Origin: an uncultured Phocaeicola sp.
Lineage (GTDB): Bacteria; Bacteroidota; Bacteroidia; Bacteroidales; Bacteroidaceae
Direction: 5' to 3'
Assembly: GCA_944321335.1 (NCBI GenBank)
Contig: CALUKX010000003.1
Span: 1 to 64,000 of the forward strand
DNA: 64,000 bases
Made by a program: the position numbers and the translations under genes. Shown piece after piece: positions 27,955-38,094 of the stretch. The stretch's first letter is position 1; the number at the start of each line of letters is the position of its first letter. The notes under the pieces are model-generated. The model was not told the DNA's origin and did not search any database. It saw only the letters and a list, made by a program, of their open reading frames with translations.

Positions 27955-28566
27955 GTGAAAAATATGTTGTTGCCTTATTTACATAATGAACTAATTGAAG
28001 CGGGATGTGATGAGGCCGGACGCGGATGTCTGGCCGGTTCTGTCTATGCTGCGGCGGTCATTTTGCCTGTCGATTATAGGAATGAAATGCTGAACGACTC
28101 AAAGAAGCTTACAGAACATCAGCGTTATGCCTTGCGTGAAGTAATCGAAAAGGATGCGTTGGCTTGGGCGGTAGGGGTGGTAACTCCTGAGGAAATCGAT
28201 AAGATTAATATCCTGAATGCCTCCTTCCTGGCTATGCATCGGGCTATCGACCAGCTGAAAATCCGTCCGCAACATCTGCTGATTGACGGAAACCGGTTCA
28301 ATAAGTATCAGGATATACCCCATACAACAGTAGTAAAAGGCGATGGTAAGTATCTGTCAATAGCGGCAGCTTCCATCCTTGCCAAAACATATCGCGATGA
28401 TTACATGAATAAGTTGGCCGAAGAATATCCGATGTACGACTGGAAAAGCAACAAGGGCTATCCGACAAAGAAACATCGGACTGCAATAGCCCAATATGGA
28501 GTTTCTCCTTATCATCGTATGACTTACAATTTGTTGGGTGACGGACAACTTTCCTTTGATTTCTGA
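27955..28566 (+). CDS. rnhB: Ribonuclease HII
   Basis: 203 aa, full length. It removes ribonucleotides from DNA:RNA hybrids. The catalytic DEAGRG motif has Asp19 and Glu20 ([21 protein letters not shown]), with [13 protein letters not shown] and [21 protein letters not shown] further on. A second possible start lies three codons downstream (ATG at 27964). It ends at a bidirectional terminator shared with the convergent transglycosylase gene. Confidence 0.93.
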   Translation: MKNMLLPYLHNELIEAGCDEAGRGCLAGSVYAAAVILPVDYRNEMLNDSKKLTEHQRYALREVIEKDALAWAVGVVTPEEIDKINILNASFLAMHRAIDQLKIRPQHLLIDGNRFNKYQDIPHTTVVKGDGKYLSIAAASILAKTYRDDYMNKLAEEYPMYDWKSNKGYPTKKHRTAIAQYGVSPYHRMTYNLLGDGQLSFDF

Positions 28567-28596
28567 TAATTACCGCATTATCCCGATAAAGGAACG

Positions 28597-28630
28597 GCCT
28601 GTTGATAATTCGCAAAAGTTATCAACAGGC
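28597..28630. terminator. Bidirectional terminator between rnhB and the transglycosylase
   Basis: Perfect 12-bp stem (GCCTGTTGATAA 28597-28608, TTATCAACAGGC 28619-28630) with a 10-base loop, between two convergent genes. On the plus strand TGTTTATATCTTTG follows. Confidence 0.7.
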
Positions 28631-28655
28631 TGTTTATATCTTTGTGGAAATCTTA

Positions 28656-29429
28656 TCAGTTGCGCCTAATCTTCTTATAATAAGGCATTGGTGAAGTCAG
28701 ACCGAAATTGGCAGGGTGTGTGAATATGATTTTTACGGCCATAATCCGGTAGATATATCGGTTGGTTTCCTCTACTAGTTCCAGATCAATGGCATCTTCC
28801 ACTTTCTGCCGTTTCAGTTCATTGTTGATACGGTTTTGCCCAATGTTGTACGATTGCGCAACGGCGACCCAATCACCGAACTTGTCGTATGCGTCCTTCA
28901 GAAGTCGGCAAGCGGCACGTGTCGATTTTTCTATGTTTAACCTTTCATCCAGTTTCTGGTTGACAATCAGTCCGTATTCACGTGCTGTCCCTTCCATAAA
29001 CTGCCATAAGCCCAATGCACCTACGGGGGAGCGTGCAGACGGGTTCATCCCGCTTTCAACAACCATCAGATATTTAAAGTCGTCGGGGACATTTTCTTCC
29101 CAAAGTATATGCTCAACAAACGGGAAGAAAAATTCAGAACGTTGGAGCAGAGCAGAGGAAACACGCCTCAAGGCAATCAGTTCCCTGCGTAGCTTTCGTT
29201 GGCGGTAAGCCGGGTCCAGGTTGACTTCCTGGCCGCAGAAACGCAGGACATTGGGTGAAAGCAGACTGTCATTGATTTCAATCTCTTGAACGCTGTCTTC
29301 CGAAATCCCTCGATATTCAGCATCTGTCAGAGAGGGTAATGGTAGTCTGTCAGGACCTTCCTGTGCCTGTGCCGGAAAGAAGAGAATCTGAAAAGTGATT
29401 ACTGCCCATATGGCAATTATTGTTTTCAT
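28656..29429 (-). CDS. Lytic murein transglycosylase (SLT/MltD-like, GH23)
   Basis: 257 aa exported protein (signal peptide to about residue 22, FPAQAQ). The GH23 domain has the catalytic Glu125 in YLMVVESGMNPSARSPVGALGLWQFM, then a NIGQNRINNEL motif and TNRYIYRIMA. It would cleave peptidoglycan glycan strands, forming 1,6-anhydromuropeptides. Compared with E. coli MltD it lacks LysM repeats at the C terminus. Confidence 0.88.
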   Translation of the reverse strand: MKTIIAIWAVITFQILFFPAQAQEGPDRLPLPSLTDAEYRGISEDSVQEIEINDSLLSPNVLRFCGQEVNLDPAYRQRKLRRELIALRRVSSALLQRSEFFFPFVEHILWEENVPDDFKYLMVVESGMNPSARSPVGALGLWQFMEGTAREYGLIVNQKLDERLNIEKSTRAACRLLKDAYDKFGDWVAVAQSYNIGQNRINNELKRQKVEDAIDLELVEETNRYIYRIMAVKIIFTHPANFGLTSPMPYYKKIRRN

Positions 29430-29586
29430 TTCTGTACTCTTTATTCAATGTTACAAAGATATATCCTTTTGATGTTGGATAGCTTACTTTTACGTAAATT
29501 CTTTTTGTCGTCCGATGATCATGGTACGAATCAATGACTTCAACTATAAAAATAGTGAAAAGATGCATTAAATGAGGGATATTTTG

Positions 29587-29594
29587 TAATTTTG
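29587..29594 (+). promoter_or_regulatory. -7 element before gpmI
   Basis: TAATTTTG matches TAnnTTTG, 50 bases before the gpmI start. No convincing -33 was seen at 19-21 bases upstream. Confidence 0.45.
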
Positions 29595-29644
29595 CGTGTC
29601 CTAAAACATAAAATGGAAATTTAACTTTTAAACAAAATACTATT

Positions 29645-31159
29645 ATGGCTAAGAAAGCTCTTTTGATGATTTTGGATGGTTGGGGTTGTGGCGACCATCA
29701 GAAAGACGATGTAATCTTCAATACTCCGACTCCTTATTGGGACAGTCTGTTGGCTAACTATCCGCACTCTCAGTTGCAGGCAAGTGGCGAAAACGTTGGT
29801 TTGCCTGACGGACAGATGGGTAACTCTGAAGTAGGTCACCTGAATATCGGTGCCGGCCGTATCGTTTACCAGGACTTGGTTAAGATTAACCGTGCTTGTG
29901 CCGACAACAGCATCATGCAGAATCCTGAAATCGTTTCTGCATTCTCTTATGCAAAGGAACATGGCAAGAACATCCATTTCATGGGTCTGACTTCCAACGG
30001 TGGTGTTCACTCATCTTTGGACCACCTGTTCAAGTTGTGTGATATTGCTAAGGAATATGGTCTGGAAAATACATTCATCCACTGTTTCATGGATGGCCGT
30101 GATACTGACCCGAAGAGCGGTAAGGGCTTCATCGCCGAACTGACTGACCACTGCGCAAAATCTGCAGGTAAGATTGCTTCTATCGTAGGCCGTTTCTATG
30201 CAATGGACCGCGACAAACGCTGGAACCGTGTGAAAGAAGCATACGACTTGTTGGTCAACGGTGTAGGAAAGAAAGCTACAGACATGGTTCAGGCTATGCA
30301 GGAATCATACGACGAAGGTGTTACCGACGAATTCATCAAACCGATTTCTAATGCTAACTTCGATGGTACAATCAAAGAAGGCGATGTGGTTATCTTCTTC
30401 AACTACCGTAACGACCGTGCGAAAGAGTTGACTATCGTATTGACTCAGCAGGATATGCCGGAAGAAGGTATGCACACTATCCCGGGCTTGCAGTACTACT
30501 GTATGACTCCGTACGATGCATCATTTACCGGTGTTCATATCTTGTTCCCGAAAGAAAACGTTCAGAATACTTTGGGCGAATACTTGGCAAGCAACGGCAA
30601 GACTCAGCTGCACATTGCTGAAACAGAAAAATATGCTCACGTGACATTCTTCTTCAACGGTGGCCGTGAAACTCCGTACGACAACGAAGACCGTATCCTG
30701 GTTCCTTCTCCGAAGGTTGCTACATACGACTTGAAGCCGGAAATGAGTGCTTACGAAGTAAAAGACAAGTTGGTTGAAGCTATCAACACTCAGAAATATG
30801 ATTTCATCGTTGTAAACTATGCTAACGGTGATATGGTAGGCCACACCGGTATCTACGAAGCAATCGAAAAGGCTGTTGTAGCTATTGACAACTGTGTGAA
30901 AGATACTGTAGAAGCTGCCAAGGCTAACGGTTATGAAGTAATCATCATCGCCGACCACGGTAATGCTGACCACGCTTTGAACGAAGATGGTACTCCGAAC
31001 ACTGCTCACTCATTGAATCCTGTTCCATTCGTATATGTAACAGAAAACAAGGATGCAAAAGTTGAAAACGGTGTATTGGCAGACGTTGCTCCTTCTATCC
31101 TCCACATTCTGGGCATGCCGCAACCGGCAGACATGACAGGTAAGGATTTGATCAAGTAA
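29645..31159 (+). CDS. gpmI: Phosphoglycerate mutase, cofactor-independent
   Basis: 504 aa glycolytic enzyme that interconverts 3- and 2-phosphoglycerate using Mn and a phospho-Ser intermediate. Asp11 (MILDGWG) and the nucleophile Ser61 ([17 protein letters not shown]) are present. The C-terminal metal ligands lie in [14 protein letters not shown] and [11 protein letters not shown]. The codon choice looks like that of a highly expressed gene. It is monocistronic and closed by a strong terminator. Confidence 0.96.
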   Translation: MAKKALLMILDGWGCGDHQKDDVIFNTPTPYWDSLLANYPHSQLQASGENVGLPDGQMGNSEVGHLNIGAGRIVYQDLVKINRACADNSIMQNPEIVSAFSYAKEHGKNIHFMGLTSNGGVHSSLDHLFKLCDIAKEYGLENTFIHCFMDGRDTDPKSGKGFIAELTDHCAKSAGKIASIVGRFYAMDRDKRWNRVKEAYDLLVNGVGKKATDMVQAMQESYDEGVTDEFIKPISNANFDGTIKEGDVVIFFNYRNDRAKELTIVLTQQDMPEEGMHTIPGLQYYCMTPYDASFTGVHILFPKENVQNTLGEYLASNGKTQLHIAETEKYAHVTFFFNGGRETPYDNEDRILVPSPKVATYDLKPEMSAYEVKDKLVEAINTQKYDFIVVNYANGDMVGHTGIYEAIEKAVVAIDNCVKDTVEAAKANGYEVIIIADHGNADHALNEDGTPNTAHSLNPVPFVYVTENKDAKVENGVLADVAPSILHILGMPQPADMTGKDLIK

Positions 31160-31186
31160 ATTCCCTTACAGAAACAATGATAAACG

Positions 31187-31216
31187 AAAGGGACCTGTTA
31201 AGGTCCCTTTTTTCAT
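31187..31216 (+). terminator. Terminator of gpmI
   Basis: Perfect 10-bp stem (AAAGGGACCT 31187-31196, AGGTCCCTTT 31201-31210), GTTA tetraloop and an uninterrupted T-run. Confidence 0.9.
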
Positions 31217-31280
31217 ATTTCCATCATATTCCGCAAGTGTGATAATTTCTGTAAATTAATGTTTTGTTATTAGTTGAATT

Positions 31281-31862
31281 ATGATTCAGATAGATGATGT
31301 AGTAGTAAGCTTGGATGTTCTGCGCGAAAAATTTGTGTGCAATCTCGATGCCTGTAAAGGTGAATGTTGCATCGAAGGTGATGCAGGAGCTCCGGTGGAA
31401 CTGGATGAGGTTGAGAAGCTTGAAGAAGTACTTCCGGTTATTTGGGATGAACTTTCGCCCGAGGCTTGTGCGGTTATCGACAAACAGGGGGTGGTATATA
31501 CGGATGAAGAAGGTGATCTGGTTACTTCCATCGTAAACGGAAAGGACTGTGTATTTACCTGTTACGATGAGAAAGGATACTGCTACTGTGCCATTGAAAA
31601 AGCTTACCGGGAAGGCCGTTGCGATTTCTATAAACCTGTATCCTGCCATCTGTATCCTATTCGTGTGGGTGATTACGGACCCTATAAGGCTGTCAACTAT
31701 CATCGTTGGGATGTGTGTAAGGCTGCAGTATTGTTGGGACAAAAGGAGAATGTTCCGGTATATAAGTTTCTCAAGGAACCTCTTGTGCGTAAGTTCGGAG
31801 AAGATTGGTATAAGGAATTGGAGAACGTGGCCGAAGAACTCCGCAAGCAGAACTATATTTGA
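31281..31862 (+). CDS. DUF3109 family protein
   Basis: 193 aa cytoplasmic protein. Cys clusters include KFVCNLDACKGECCIEGDAGAP near the N terminus and CVFTCYDEKGYCYCAIEKAYREGRCDFYKPVSCHLYPIRV in the middle. This matches the DUF3109 family, related in pattern to YkgJ-type proteins that bind a metal or Fe-S cluster through Cys. The biochemical role is unknown. It is transcribed alone. Confidence 0.85.
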   Translation: MIQIDDVVVSLDVLREKFVCNLDACKGECCIEGDAGAPVELDEVEKLEEVLPVIWDELSPEACAVIDKQGVVYTDEEGDLVTSIVNGKDCVFTCYDEKGYCYCAIEKAYREGRCDFYKPVSCHLYPIRVGDYGPYKAVNYHRWDVCKAAVLLGQKENVPVYKFLKEPLVRKFGEDWYKELENVAEELRKQNYI

Positions 31863-32097
31863 GTTAAGAATTGAGGCGTGGACCTTTCCCGAATTTTAAA
31901 GGGGGATGATTTTATCAGGAGGGAAGGGGAGTTAAAGAGTTGAAGAAGTGAAGCCGATAGTGCAACTGATATTACTCCTCTACTTTTGACGTGTTGTTCG
32001 GGACAGCGGAAAAGCTTTCCACAAACACCTTGTAACTCTTTTAAGAGCAACTCTTTGTAAACCCTCCCCATAAAATCTCCAAGTTTCCTTCAAATCC
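31863..32097. other. Convergent intergenic region
   Basis: 235 bases between the DUF3109 gene and the convergent fimbrial-type gene. It holds small inverted repeats (GGAAA/TTTCC near 32009-32021, CTCTT/AAGAG at 32036-32047). No gene, promoter or clear terminator can be supported. Confidence 0.4.
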
Positions 32098-33411
32098 TTA
32101 TTTCTTCCTGATCCTTACCGTCTTTACTCCGCGCAGGTAGTATTTTACGGTAGCACCGGCATCACGTATGGTATTGTTACTCAAACTGAAGGTTGATTTA
32201 GCTTCATTGCAGAGGTAACGTTCTCCGCTGTAACGATAAAAAGCTATGAGGCCGTTGTCGGTGAGAAACTCATTGAGTGATTCAAGGGTGTCGTAGAATT
32301 GGTTGCGAAATTCTTTGGCTTCTTCTGTCGTGAAGGTACGCCATCCGCTAATATCATCCGGAGCATAATCTGCTAGTGTAGCTAAGGCTTCCGAAGCTTT
32401 CAGTATCCATTGTTCGGGGCTGATCAGTATAGCTTCTATCTCCGTTTCCGATATCTGGATTGTTTTCCATACATAGAAACCTCCCCATATCGTGTCGGCT
32501 GTAGGTAGTTGGTTGACGTAGAAGGTATCACTTCCTGGCTCTCCTCCTGTAGAAGTATTTCCTGAATCCGTTTCGCCGCCGATACCGAATTCAACATCGA
32601 TAACAGGTTTCCAATCGGTTGTCTCGAATTCCCCACTTAATATGAATCCATTTTCTTCATTGTATTCGGCTGTGAACTGATAGGGGCGGTTTGGCTCCAA
32701 CGGTTGGTTGTAGGTGTAGGAGTAGGTCTTGCTTTCTCCCGCACGACTTATGTTGATGCTGAAATACGTCTTGCTGTTTTGTGAGGGGAAGATAAAGTAG
32801 GGGCCTGCTTCCCAAAGTCCTTCCGCTTTTTCGCAAGGTATCATACAATTGGTATTGTCAATGCTATAGCTGCCGGTAAGGCTTATACCGCTGCTGATCG
32901 GTGAAACGGTTACTTCCACCTTTGTGGCATCATCAGGTATGTTGCTGAACCGGAAATAAATGGACGACATTGCATTTTCCAGGTATACGGTAACTTTAGT
33001 ATCATTATCTAGATTGATGGTACTGTTACCGTGGATGAGGGAGCTTTCTGCATAATAAGGAGATGCGAGCTGGATAAGGCTTTCGGCTGTTATTCGCTGT
33101 GGGAAGATATAGGCCTTCCTGTCCGGAGCACTGAAGGCTGTCAGCGTATATTTACCTTTTTTTAGGACCTGTTGGAAAACCGTATCGGCATCTGTTACCT
33201 CCTGTGAGCAAACCAATGAGTTTTCACTGTCGAACAAGTAAACCGATAACGGATAAGTGATACCGCCCTCAGCACGGCTTTTCACCTGCAGTGAGAGATT
33301 GCATTGTGATGGTTCAGAACCATTTTCTGTTTCTTCTAGTGTATAGCCGCTGCAAGCCGTAATCCATGCAGCAGTCAGCAAAATCATTGTTAATGTGATA
33401 ACCTTTTTCAT
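32098..33411 (-). CDS. FimB/Mfa2-like fimbrial-type lipoprotein
   Basis: 437 aa. The lipoprotein signal ends at TAAWITACSGYTLEE (Cys20). The mature protein has beta-rich domains in the style of Bacteroidetes fimbrillin/FimB-Mfa2 proteins, for example LSVYLFDSENSLV, KKGKYTLTAFSAPD, YFRFSNIPDDATKVEVTVSP and a later WKPVIDVEFG. It may be the anchor or a tip subunit of a type V pilus, but no partner fimbrillin lies beside it. The family call is moderate. It lies beyond the terminator that follows susG, so it is probably not part of the starch operon. Confidence 0.55.
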   Translation of the reverse strand: MKKVITLTMILLTAAWITACSGYTLEETENGSEPSQCNLSLQVKSRAEGGITYPLSVYLFDSENSLVCSQEVTDADTVFQQVLKKGKYTLTAFSAPDRKAYIFPQRITAESLIQLASPYYAESSLIHGNSTINLDNDTKVTVYLENAMSSIYFRFSNIPDDATKVEVTVSPISSGISLTGSYSIDNTNCMIPCEKAEGLWEAGPYFIFPSQNSKTYFSINISRAGESKTYSYTYNQPLEPNRPYQFTAEYNEENGFILSGEFETTDWKPVIDVEFGIGGETDSGNTSTGGEPGSDTFYVNQLPTADTIWGGFYVWKTIQISETEIEAILISPEQWILKASEALATLADYAPDDISGWRTFTTEEAKEFRNQFYDTLESLNEFLTDNGLIAFYRYSGERYLCNEAKSTFSLSNNTIRDAGATVKYYLRGVKTVRIRKK

Positions 33412-33501
33412 CTTTTTCGTTTTTATTATCCCAAACGCAGTTTTTTACGTTTGTATATTGATGAATTGTTAAAAAAGATGAAATAACAGGTTCGGATAAG
33501 G

Positions 33502-33542
33502 AGTTAAAGGAAGCGATAACTCCCTCTAACTCCTTTAACTCA
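33502..33542 (-). terminator. Terminator after susG
   Basis: Perfect 11-bp stem (GAGTTAAAGGA 33502-33512, TCCTTTAACTC 33532-33542) with a 19-base loop, just past the susG stop on the minus strand. A T-rich stretch lies further downstream rather than directly adjacent. Confidence 0.55.
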
Positions 33543-33565
33543 TAAAAACAATGGAAGATGAGCTT

Positions 33566-35650
33566 TCAATTCTTGAGCAGGAATACAACTGATGAATACT
33601 TGCCTAACTTCAAATTCATTGTATCTCCTTCGGTTTTCTCTTCCACTGTGCCTTGTACGGCCACAGCCTTGTCAATCTTGTCGGTCAGGTTGATGGTCAT
33701 GTCATTGCCGAAATTGTGGATTACCAGCATTTGCTGGTTGTCTTTAGTCATATACCACGCAGCAATGCCGTTTGCGCTTGAGTTCTGATCATTGTATACA
33801 GGATGTTTGCTCATAGTTCCTTCAGCCAACGCAGGATAAGTGTTGCGTACTTGTGCAAAGTTGCGGTAGGTGCTCAACAGCGAGTTGGCATCATTCTGCT
33901 GGTCGGCTACGCTCTTAATGCTGGTCTGTACTGTCGCATCGATGTTCTTGGTATACGACGTGGTAGTATTGTCGCCCCAAAGCATCGGGCTACGCACATA
34001 TTCGTCGCCTTTCTGCTTAGTTCCGTAAATACCCAGTTCTTCACCGTAATAAATGTATGGATGTCCTCCAGAAGTCAGCAATACTGCCGCAGCAAGCTTA
34101 CATTTGGCATCCGATTTACCGAGTTTCGAAGCGGTACGATCTTCATCGTGATTACTAAGCTTGGTGGCTTCGATGTAATCGGAACGGTATCCGGCATATT
34201 CCTGTTGGTATCCCATGATATCTTTGGCAAAATAGCGTCCGGTACTATTGTTGATAGCGTATTCCAGACGATACCAGAACGAGAAGTCGAACAGGGCAGG
34301 CAGACCTTTGTAGTAAGGTGCCACTTCATTGTGTTCCGACAGCACTTCACCTACCATGTAGAAGTCATCTTTTCCACCTTTCTGTTTGTAGTATGCATCC
34401 ATATCATCGTAGAACATCTTCAGGAAACGAGGGTTTTCATCCGATGTGGCACTGTGATAGATGTGTTTTACTGCATCCAGACGGAATCCGTCTATCCCAC
34501 GATCGATCCATCCCTTGGCAGCTGCAGATATCTCCTTGTAGGCTCCCGATTCGCCGGCCTGGTCTATCGGACCGTAGTTCAAATCAGCAAACCAGTCGGT
34601 ATAGAAATGAGAATGGTAATACCAAAGCTCCATCGAATCGAAGAGGATATTTGCGGCAGTCTGGCTGTTCAGTGTAAACGGCTTGTCAAGCTCAAGTTTG
34701 GTTGATGTAGAAGGAGCTCCCCATTTTGTTCCGTTGTCCCAAGTCGTATTGCTGGTACGTATCAGAAATCCCCAGTTCGATGCGAAATCGACGGTCAGTT
34801 CATAGATGTTATTACCTTTGTCATAGAACTTTTTACAAAGGTCATCTCCATAATAAAGGTACTTTGCACCAGTGGTACTCTTGTCGGGGTTGTCTACATC
34901 CGGAGTTTCGGCTTTGGAAACTGTAACGGTAGGACGTGATGAATTACTCCAGTCGAGTGTGAATTTATATACACCGGTTACTTCTTCTGTTGTGGATGTT
35001 GTAAACCATTCTCCGGCATTATATCCGGCAGCACCTTCCTTGTCGATCATCGCAATCTTATGATTGATGATGTCCGATTGCGGGTCTTGCGAGAAGATAT
35101 AATAGTCGCGATATGGGCTGTCTACAGATCCGCTTGCACTCTGGAACCACGGGTGATCCTTACTGGTGTGGTTCATCACATAGTCGAGATAAATCTTGAT
35201 ACCTCTGTTGTGTGCTTCGGTTACCAACTTGTCGAAGTCGGACATTGTACCATATTGTTTGTTGATGGCTGTGTAGTCAGTCACATCGTATCCGTGGTAT
35301 GATGATGCCGGATGGATAGGAGAGAGCCAGATGGCCGAAACACCCAAATTGTCGAGGTAATCGAGTTTCGAGATTACACCTTGCAGGTCGCCCCATGAAT
35401 CACCGTCGCTGTCGGCAAACGAATAGATCAATAATTGGTAGCTGATATCGGCACGCTTGGTCCCATCCCATGTGTCGGGAGTGGCTGTAACTGCTTTCCA
35501 TGAATTATTGTCCGGAGTTGGGGTCTCTGGCTGTTCTGGTTCGGGATTTACTGGTTTGGAAGTTTCCGGACTATCGTCACTACAGGCGTTGAAACTTATG
35601 CCTATAAACAGAACAACTAATAAATAAAAGAAGGAATAACGTATTTTCAT
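33566..35650 (-). CDS. susG: Surface alpha-amylase SusG (GH13 with inserted CBM)
   Basis: 694 aa, close in length and sequence to B. thetaiotaomicron SusG (about 692 aa). The lipoprotein signal ends FNACSDDSPE, so the enzyme should be surface-anchored. The GH13 barrel has Asp392 (DGFRLDAVKH), Glu435 (YMVGEVLSE) and Asp502 (KLSNHDED) as nucleophile, acid/base and stabiliser. A starch-binding module (CBM58 in the reference protein) is inserted between about 215 and 340, within the B domain. It would make the first cuts in starch at the cell surface. It is the last gene of the sus operon and ends at a hairpin. Confidence 0.95.
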   Translation of the reverse strand: MKIRYSFFYLLVVLFIGISFNACSDDSPETSKPVNPEPEQPETPTPDNNSWKAVTATPDTWDGTKRADISYQLLIYSFADSDGDSWGDLQGVISKLDYLDNLGVSAIWLSPIHPASSYHGYDVTDYTAINKQYGTMSDFDKLVTEAHNRGIKIYLDYVMNHTSKDHPWFQSASGSVDSPYRDYYIFSQDPQSDIINHKIAMIDKEGAAGYNAGEWFTTSTTEEVTGVYKFTLDWSNSSRPTVTVSKAETPDVDNPDKSTTGAKYLYYGDDLCKKFYDKGNNIYELTVDFASNWGFLIRTSNTTWDNGTKWGAPSTSTKLELDKPFTLNSQTAANILFDSMELWYYHSHFYTDWFADLNYGPIDQAGESGAYKEISAAAKGWIDRGIDGFRLDAVKHIYHSATSDENPRFLKMFYDDMDAYYKQKGGKDDFYMVGEVLSEHNEVAPYYKGLPALFDFSFWYRLEYAINNSTGRYFAKDIMGYQQEYAGYRSDYIEATKLSNHDEDRTASKLGKSDAKCKLAAAVLLTSGGHPYIYYGEELGIYGTKQKGDEYVRSPMLWGDNTTTSYTKNIDATVQTSIKSVADQQNDANSLLSTYRNFAQVRNTYPALAEGTMSKHPVYNDQNSSANGIAAWYMTKDNQQMLVIHNFGNDMTINLTDKIDKAVAVQGTVEEKTEGDTMNLKLGKYSSVVFLLKN

Positions 35651-35783
35651 GGTTAGAGTGAATTTAATGAGTGGGTTTAATCTGAAAAGAGGCCTTCCCG
35701 AAACTGATATTAGGGATGCCTCTTTTCATTGTAATCCTAAGTATAGGGTATGCATATCTCCGCATACCCTATCAGAGTATGGT

Positions 35784-36842
35784 TTATTCTATAGATTTAA
35801 ATACAACTTCACCTGTAATGTCGTTGAAATATACGTTATATATTCCTTCCGGTACATTGATGTTGTCACCTCCGTTTGTACATACGGCATAGGCTTTATC
35901 GGCCACATTCAGACTGGCACCCCAGTTTACATCCCAACTGTGGTTGGCACGTAATTTGGTTCCACCGGCAAGTGAAATGTTTTCGATGTACCAGTTGTGA
36001 GGAGAAGCCAGTGTCATTTCCGGATCGTCATTGCCCCAGCTGTTGAAATCACCAATCAACGAGATTGTGGCGTATTCTGTCGGTGTTTGGTTTTCAAGGC
36101 GTGTCCAAGTGTATTCCATATTTTGCATGTCAATGGTGAAGGTGTAATATTCTTCCTTTGTTGGTGCAGATATGGATTGTGCTCCGCTTTGGATCAGTTT
36201 GCCACTAGGTGAGTTATCGCCATTAATTTCACATCCGTAAGCCAAATCCCAGTCGCCGAAATCGGCAGCTTGCCAAATTTTCAGATCCCAAGCACCTCCC
36301 CATTGGGTTGTATAAGATTGTACATAGTCTGTAGTCGGATAGAACATACAGCTCATGTTTGAAACACTCCATTCTTGTATACTACCAACTATATAGTATT
36401 CTGGTGTAATGAATGGGGTTACTGTGACTTGGAATGTTGTATTGGCTGTAACGGAGATTCCGTTTACATTTACAAATCCGGTCAAGGCTGCCTCCATAGT
36501 ACGGGCAACCATATCTTTCCCGTTCAAAGCAATGACAAGTTTATTAAGGTCTTTCTTTGATACCTTGCCTTCAGTATCTGTAGCCAGTTGACTTCCGCCT
36601 AGGGTAAGTGTATAGGCTGTTACTATACTACCTTCAGGGACTGTAACAGTTGGAGTAAACAATGTTACATTTTCATCTGTAACAGTTGCAATGTCTATGG
36701 CCGATGCAGGTGCTGCCGAAAGACTTACGGAGATGGCTTCTCCCGGTTCTGCCTGTTGCGGAGCGGCCCAATCGGTATAGTCATCGGTGCAGGCTACCAT
36801 TGTGGTAGCCAACGCCAATATGTATATTAGATTCTTTTTCAT
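35784..36842 (-). CDS. SusE/SusF-type starch-binding lipoprotein (SusF position)
   Basis: 352 aa from the ATG at 36842 (MKKNLIYILALATTMVACTDDY), a proper lipoprotein signal; an upstream in-frame ATG would give a poor N terminus and overlap the preceding gene. It has an N-terminal Ig-like domain (about 25-150) and two C-terminal modules, around PEYYIVGSIQEW and YATISLIGDFNSWGNDDPEM, with Trp/Asn patterns of starch-binding SusE/F domains. It is shorter than B. thetaiotaomicron SusF (about 485 aa, three binding modules), although it occupies the SusF position before susG. It should help hold starch at the surface. Confidence 0.82.
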   Translation of the reverse strand: MKKNLIYILALATTMVACTDDYTDWAAPQQAEPGEAISVSLSAAPASAIDIATVTDENVTLFTPTVTVPEGSIVTAYTLTLGGSQLATDTEGKVSKKDLNKLVIALNGKDMVARTMEAALTGFVNVNGISVTANTTFQVTVTPFITPEYYIVGSIQEWSVSNMSCMFYPTTDYVQSYTTQWGGAWDLKIWQAADFGDWDLAYGCEINGDNSPSGKLIQSGAQSISAPTKEEYYTFTIDMQNMEYTWTRLENQTPTEYATISLIGDFNSWGNDDPEMTLASPHNWYIENISLAGGTKLRANHSWDVNWGASLNVADKAYAVCTNGGDNINVPEGIYNVYFNDITGEVVFKSIE

Positions 36843-36864
36843 ATTCTTTGTGGTTTTAAGGTTG

Positions 36865-38067
36865 TCATTCTGTTGCTGTAAATGCATATGAACCGTCGAT
36901 ATCATTGAAGGTTACGATCCATTTGCCTGCTGTTACAGGGATGTTGTCACCATTATTTACGCCGATACCGTATGGGAATGTGTTTGAACCCCAGTTAGGT
37001 GACCATCCCGGCTGGAGGAATTTACAGGTTGTATCTCCACCTGTAGCATCTATGGTATAGCTCCAGATGTGGTTATGACCAGCCATAGAAGTTGTTATAT
37101 TGACTGCATTCATTGTTTGGGTTTCCGCCCAACTATTGAAGTCGCCTGCAATGTTCATGGCTTCGTATACTGTCGGTGTAATATCGGCTGCTGTCATTGT
37201 AAGCTTATCGCTCTTGGTATCTAAGGTAAGAGTGTAATAGCCTGCAGTTGGTACAGTGATATTTCCGGAACCACCATCATTCTTTACGAATTCACCAAAT
37301 GAAGAACCTTGTCCCCACTGGTCATTCCATTCACCTGGTACTCGTACCAGTTTGAATCCGTCTGGAGTGAAATAGCCGGTGAATGTCAGTTCACCCTTTC
37401 CTGTGTTCTTGTCGTAGTTGTAACCGCTGACGGTAGACATCGGATACAATGACTGACCTACAATAGAACCTGTATCTCCCCATTTACCGTCACCGATACA
37501 AGAACCGATGAGATACCACATTTCAATCGGGGCATCACTCAGTTCAATGTAATAAGGATTCACTGTAAATTTTACGGGGTTTGAATAGCAGATGTAACTA
37601 TTATTGACAGATGCCATCATACGTACATAGATTTCCTGAGTGGCAGGCATGGCATCTTCAGTCCATTGGCCGATTCGTACCAGTTGGCGCGCCAAGGCTT
37701 CTGCACTTACTTCCAGCTTAGGTTGGGTAGTACTTCCTTCTACAGTCGCATAATCGGCAGTCAATGTCTCATTGCCGGCTTCGGCTGCAGCATCGGCTTC
37801 ATCGGCCGATACGGTGAATGTTCCTGACAGGGAAACTTGAGCTTGGTAGTTGACTATGGCTGTATAGCCGTAATTGGGCTGTACGTAAGTGAACGGAAGT
37901 ACATCCGAAGTTTTCAAGTCGACTGTCACGCCGCTGAAAGTAGGTTCATCGAGGACGAATGTGTCTGGCTGTTGGATGATTGGATTGGAATCGCGGTCAT
38001 CATCGCAAGAAGTGAAGAGACACAAGCCGCCGATAAGCAGTGATGTGAATATAGATAATGTTTTCAT
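36865..38067 (-). CDS. susE: Starch-binding surface lipoprotein SusE
   Basis: 400 aa (B. thetaiotaomicron SusE is about 387). The lipoprotein signal ends in FTSCDDDRD. An N-terminal beta-sandwich (about 30-165) is followed by two starch-binding-type modules starting near MWYLIGSCIGDGKWGD and YEAMNIAGDFNSWAETQ. Aromatic residues such as Trp in WGQGSSFGEF and WSPNWGSN could stack on glucose rings. It lies between susD (27-base gap) and the second SusE/F-type gene. Confidence 0.88.
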   Translation of the reverse strand: MKTLSIFTSLLIGGLCLFTSCDDDRDSNPIIQQPDTFVLDEPTFSGVTVDLKTSDVLPFTYVQPNYGYTAIVNYQAQVSLSGTFTVSADEADAAAEAGNETLTADYATVEGSTTQPKLEVSAEALARQLVRIGQWTEDAMPATQEIYVRMMASVNNSYICYSNPVKFTVNPYYIELSDAPIEMWYLIGSCIGDGKWGDTGSIVGQSLYPMSTVSGYNYDKNTGKGELTFTGYFTPDGFKLVRVPGEWNDQWGQGSSFGEFVKNDGGSGNITVPTAGYYTLTLDTKSDKLTMTAADITPTVYEAMNIAGDFNSWAETQTMNAVNITTSMAGHNHIWSYTIDATGGDTTCKFLQPGWSPNWGSNTFPYGIGVNNGDNIPVTAGKWIVTFNDIDGSYAFTATE

Positions 38068-38094
38068 TTCTTTTCTCTTTTTTAAGGTTATGGA

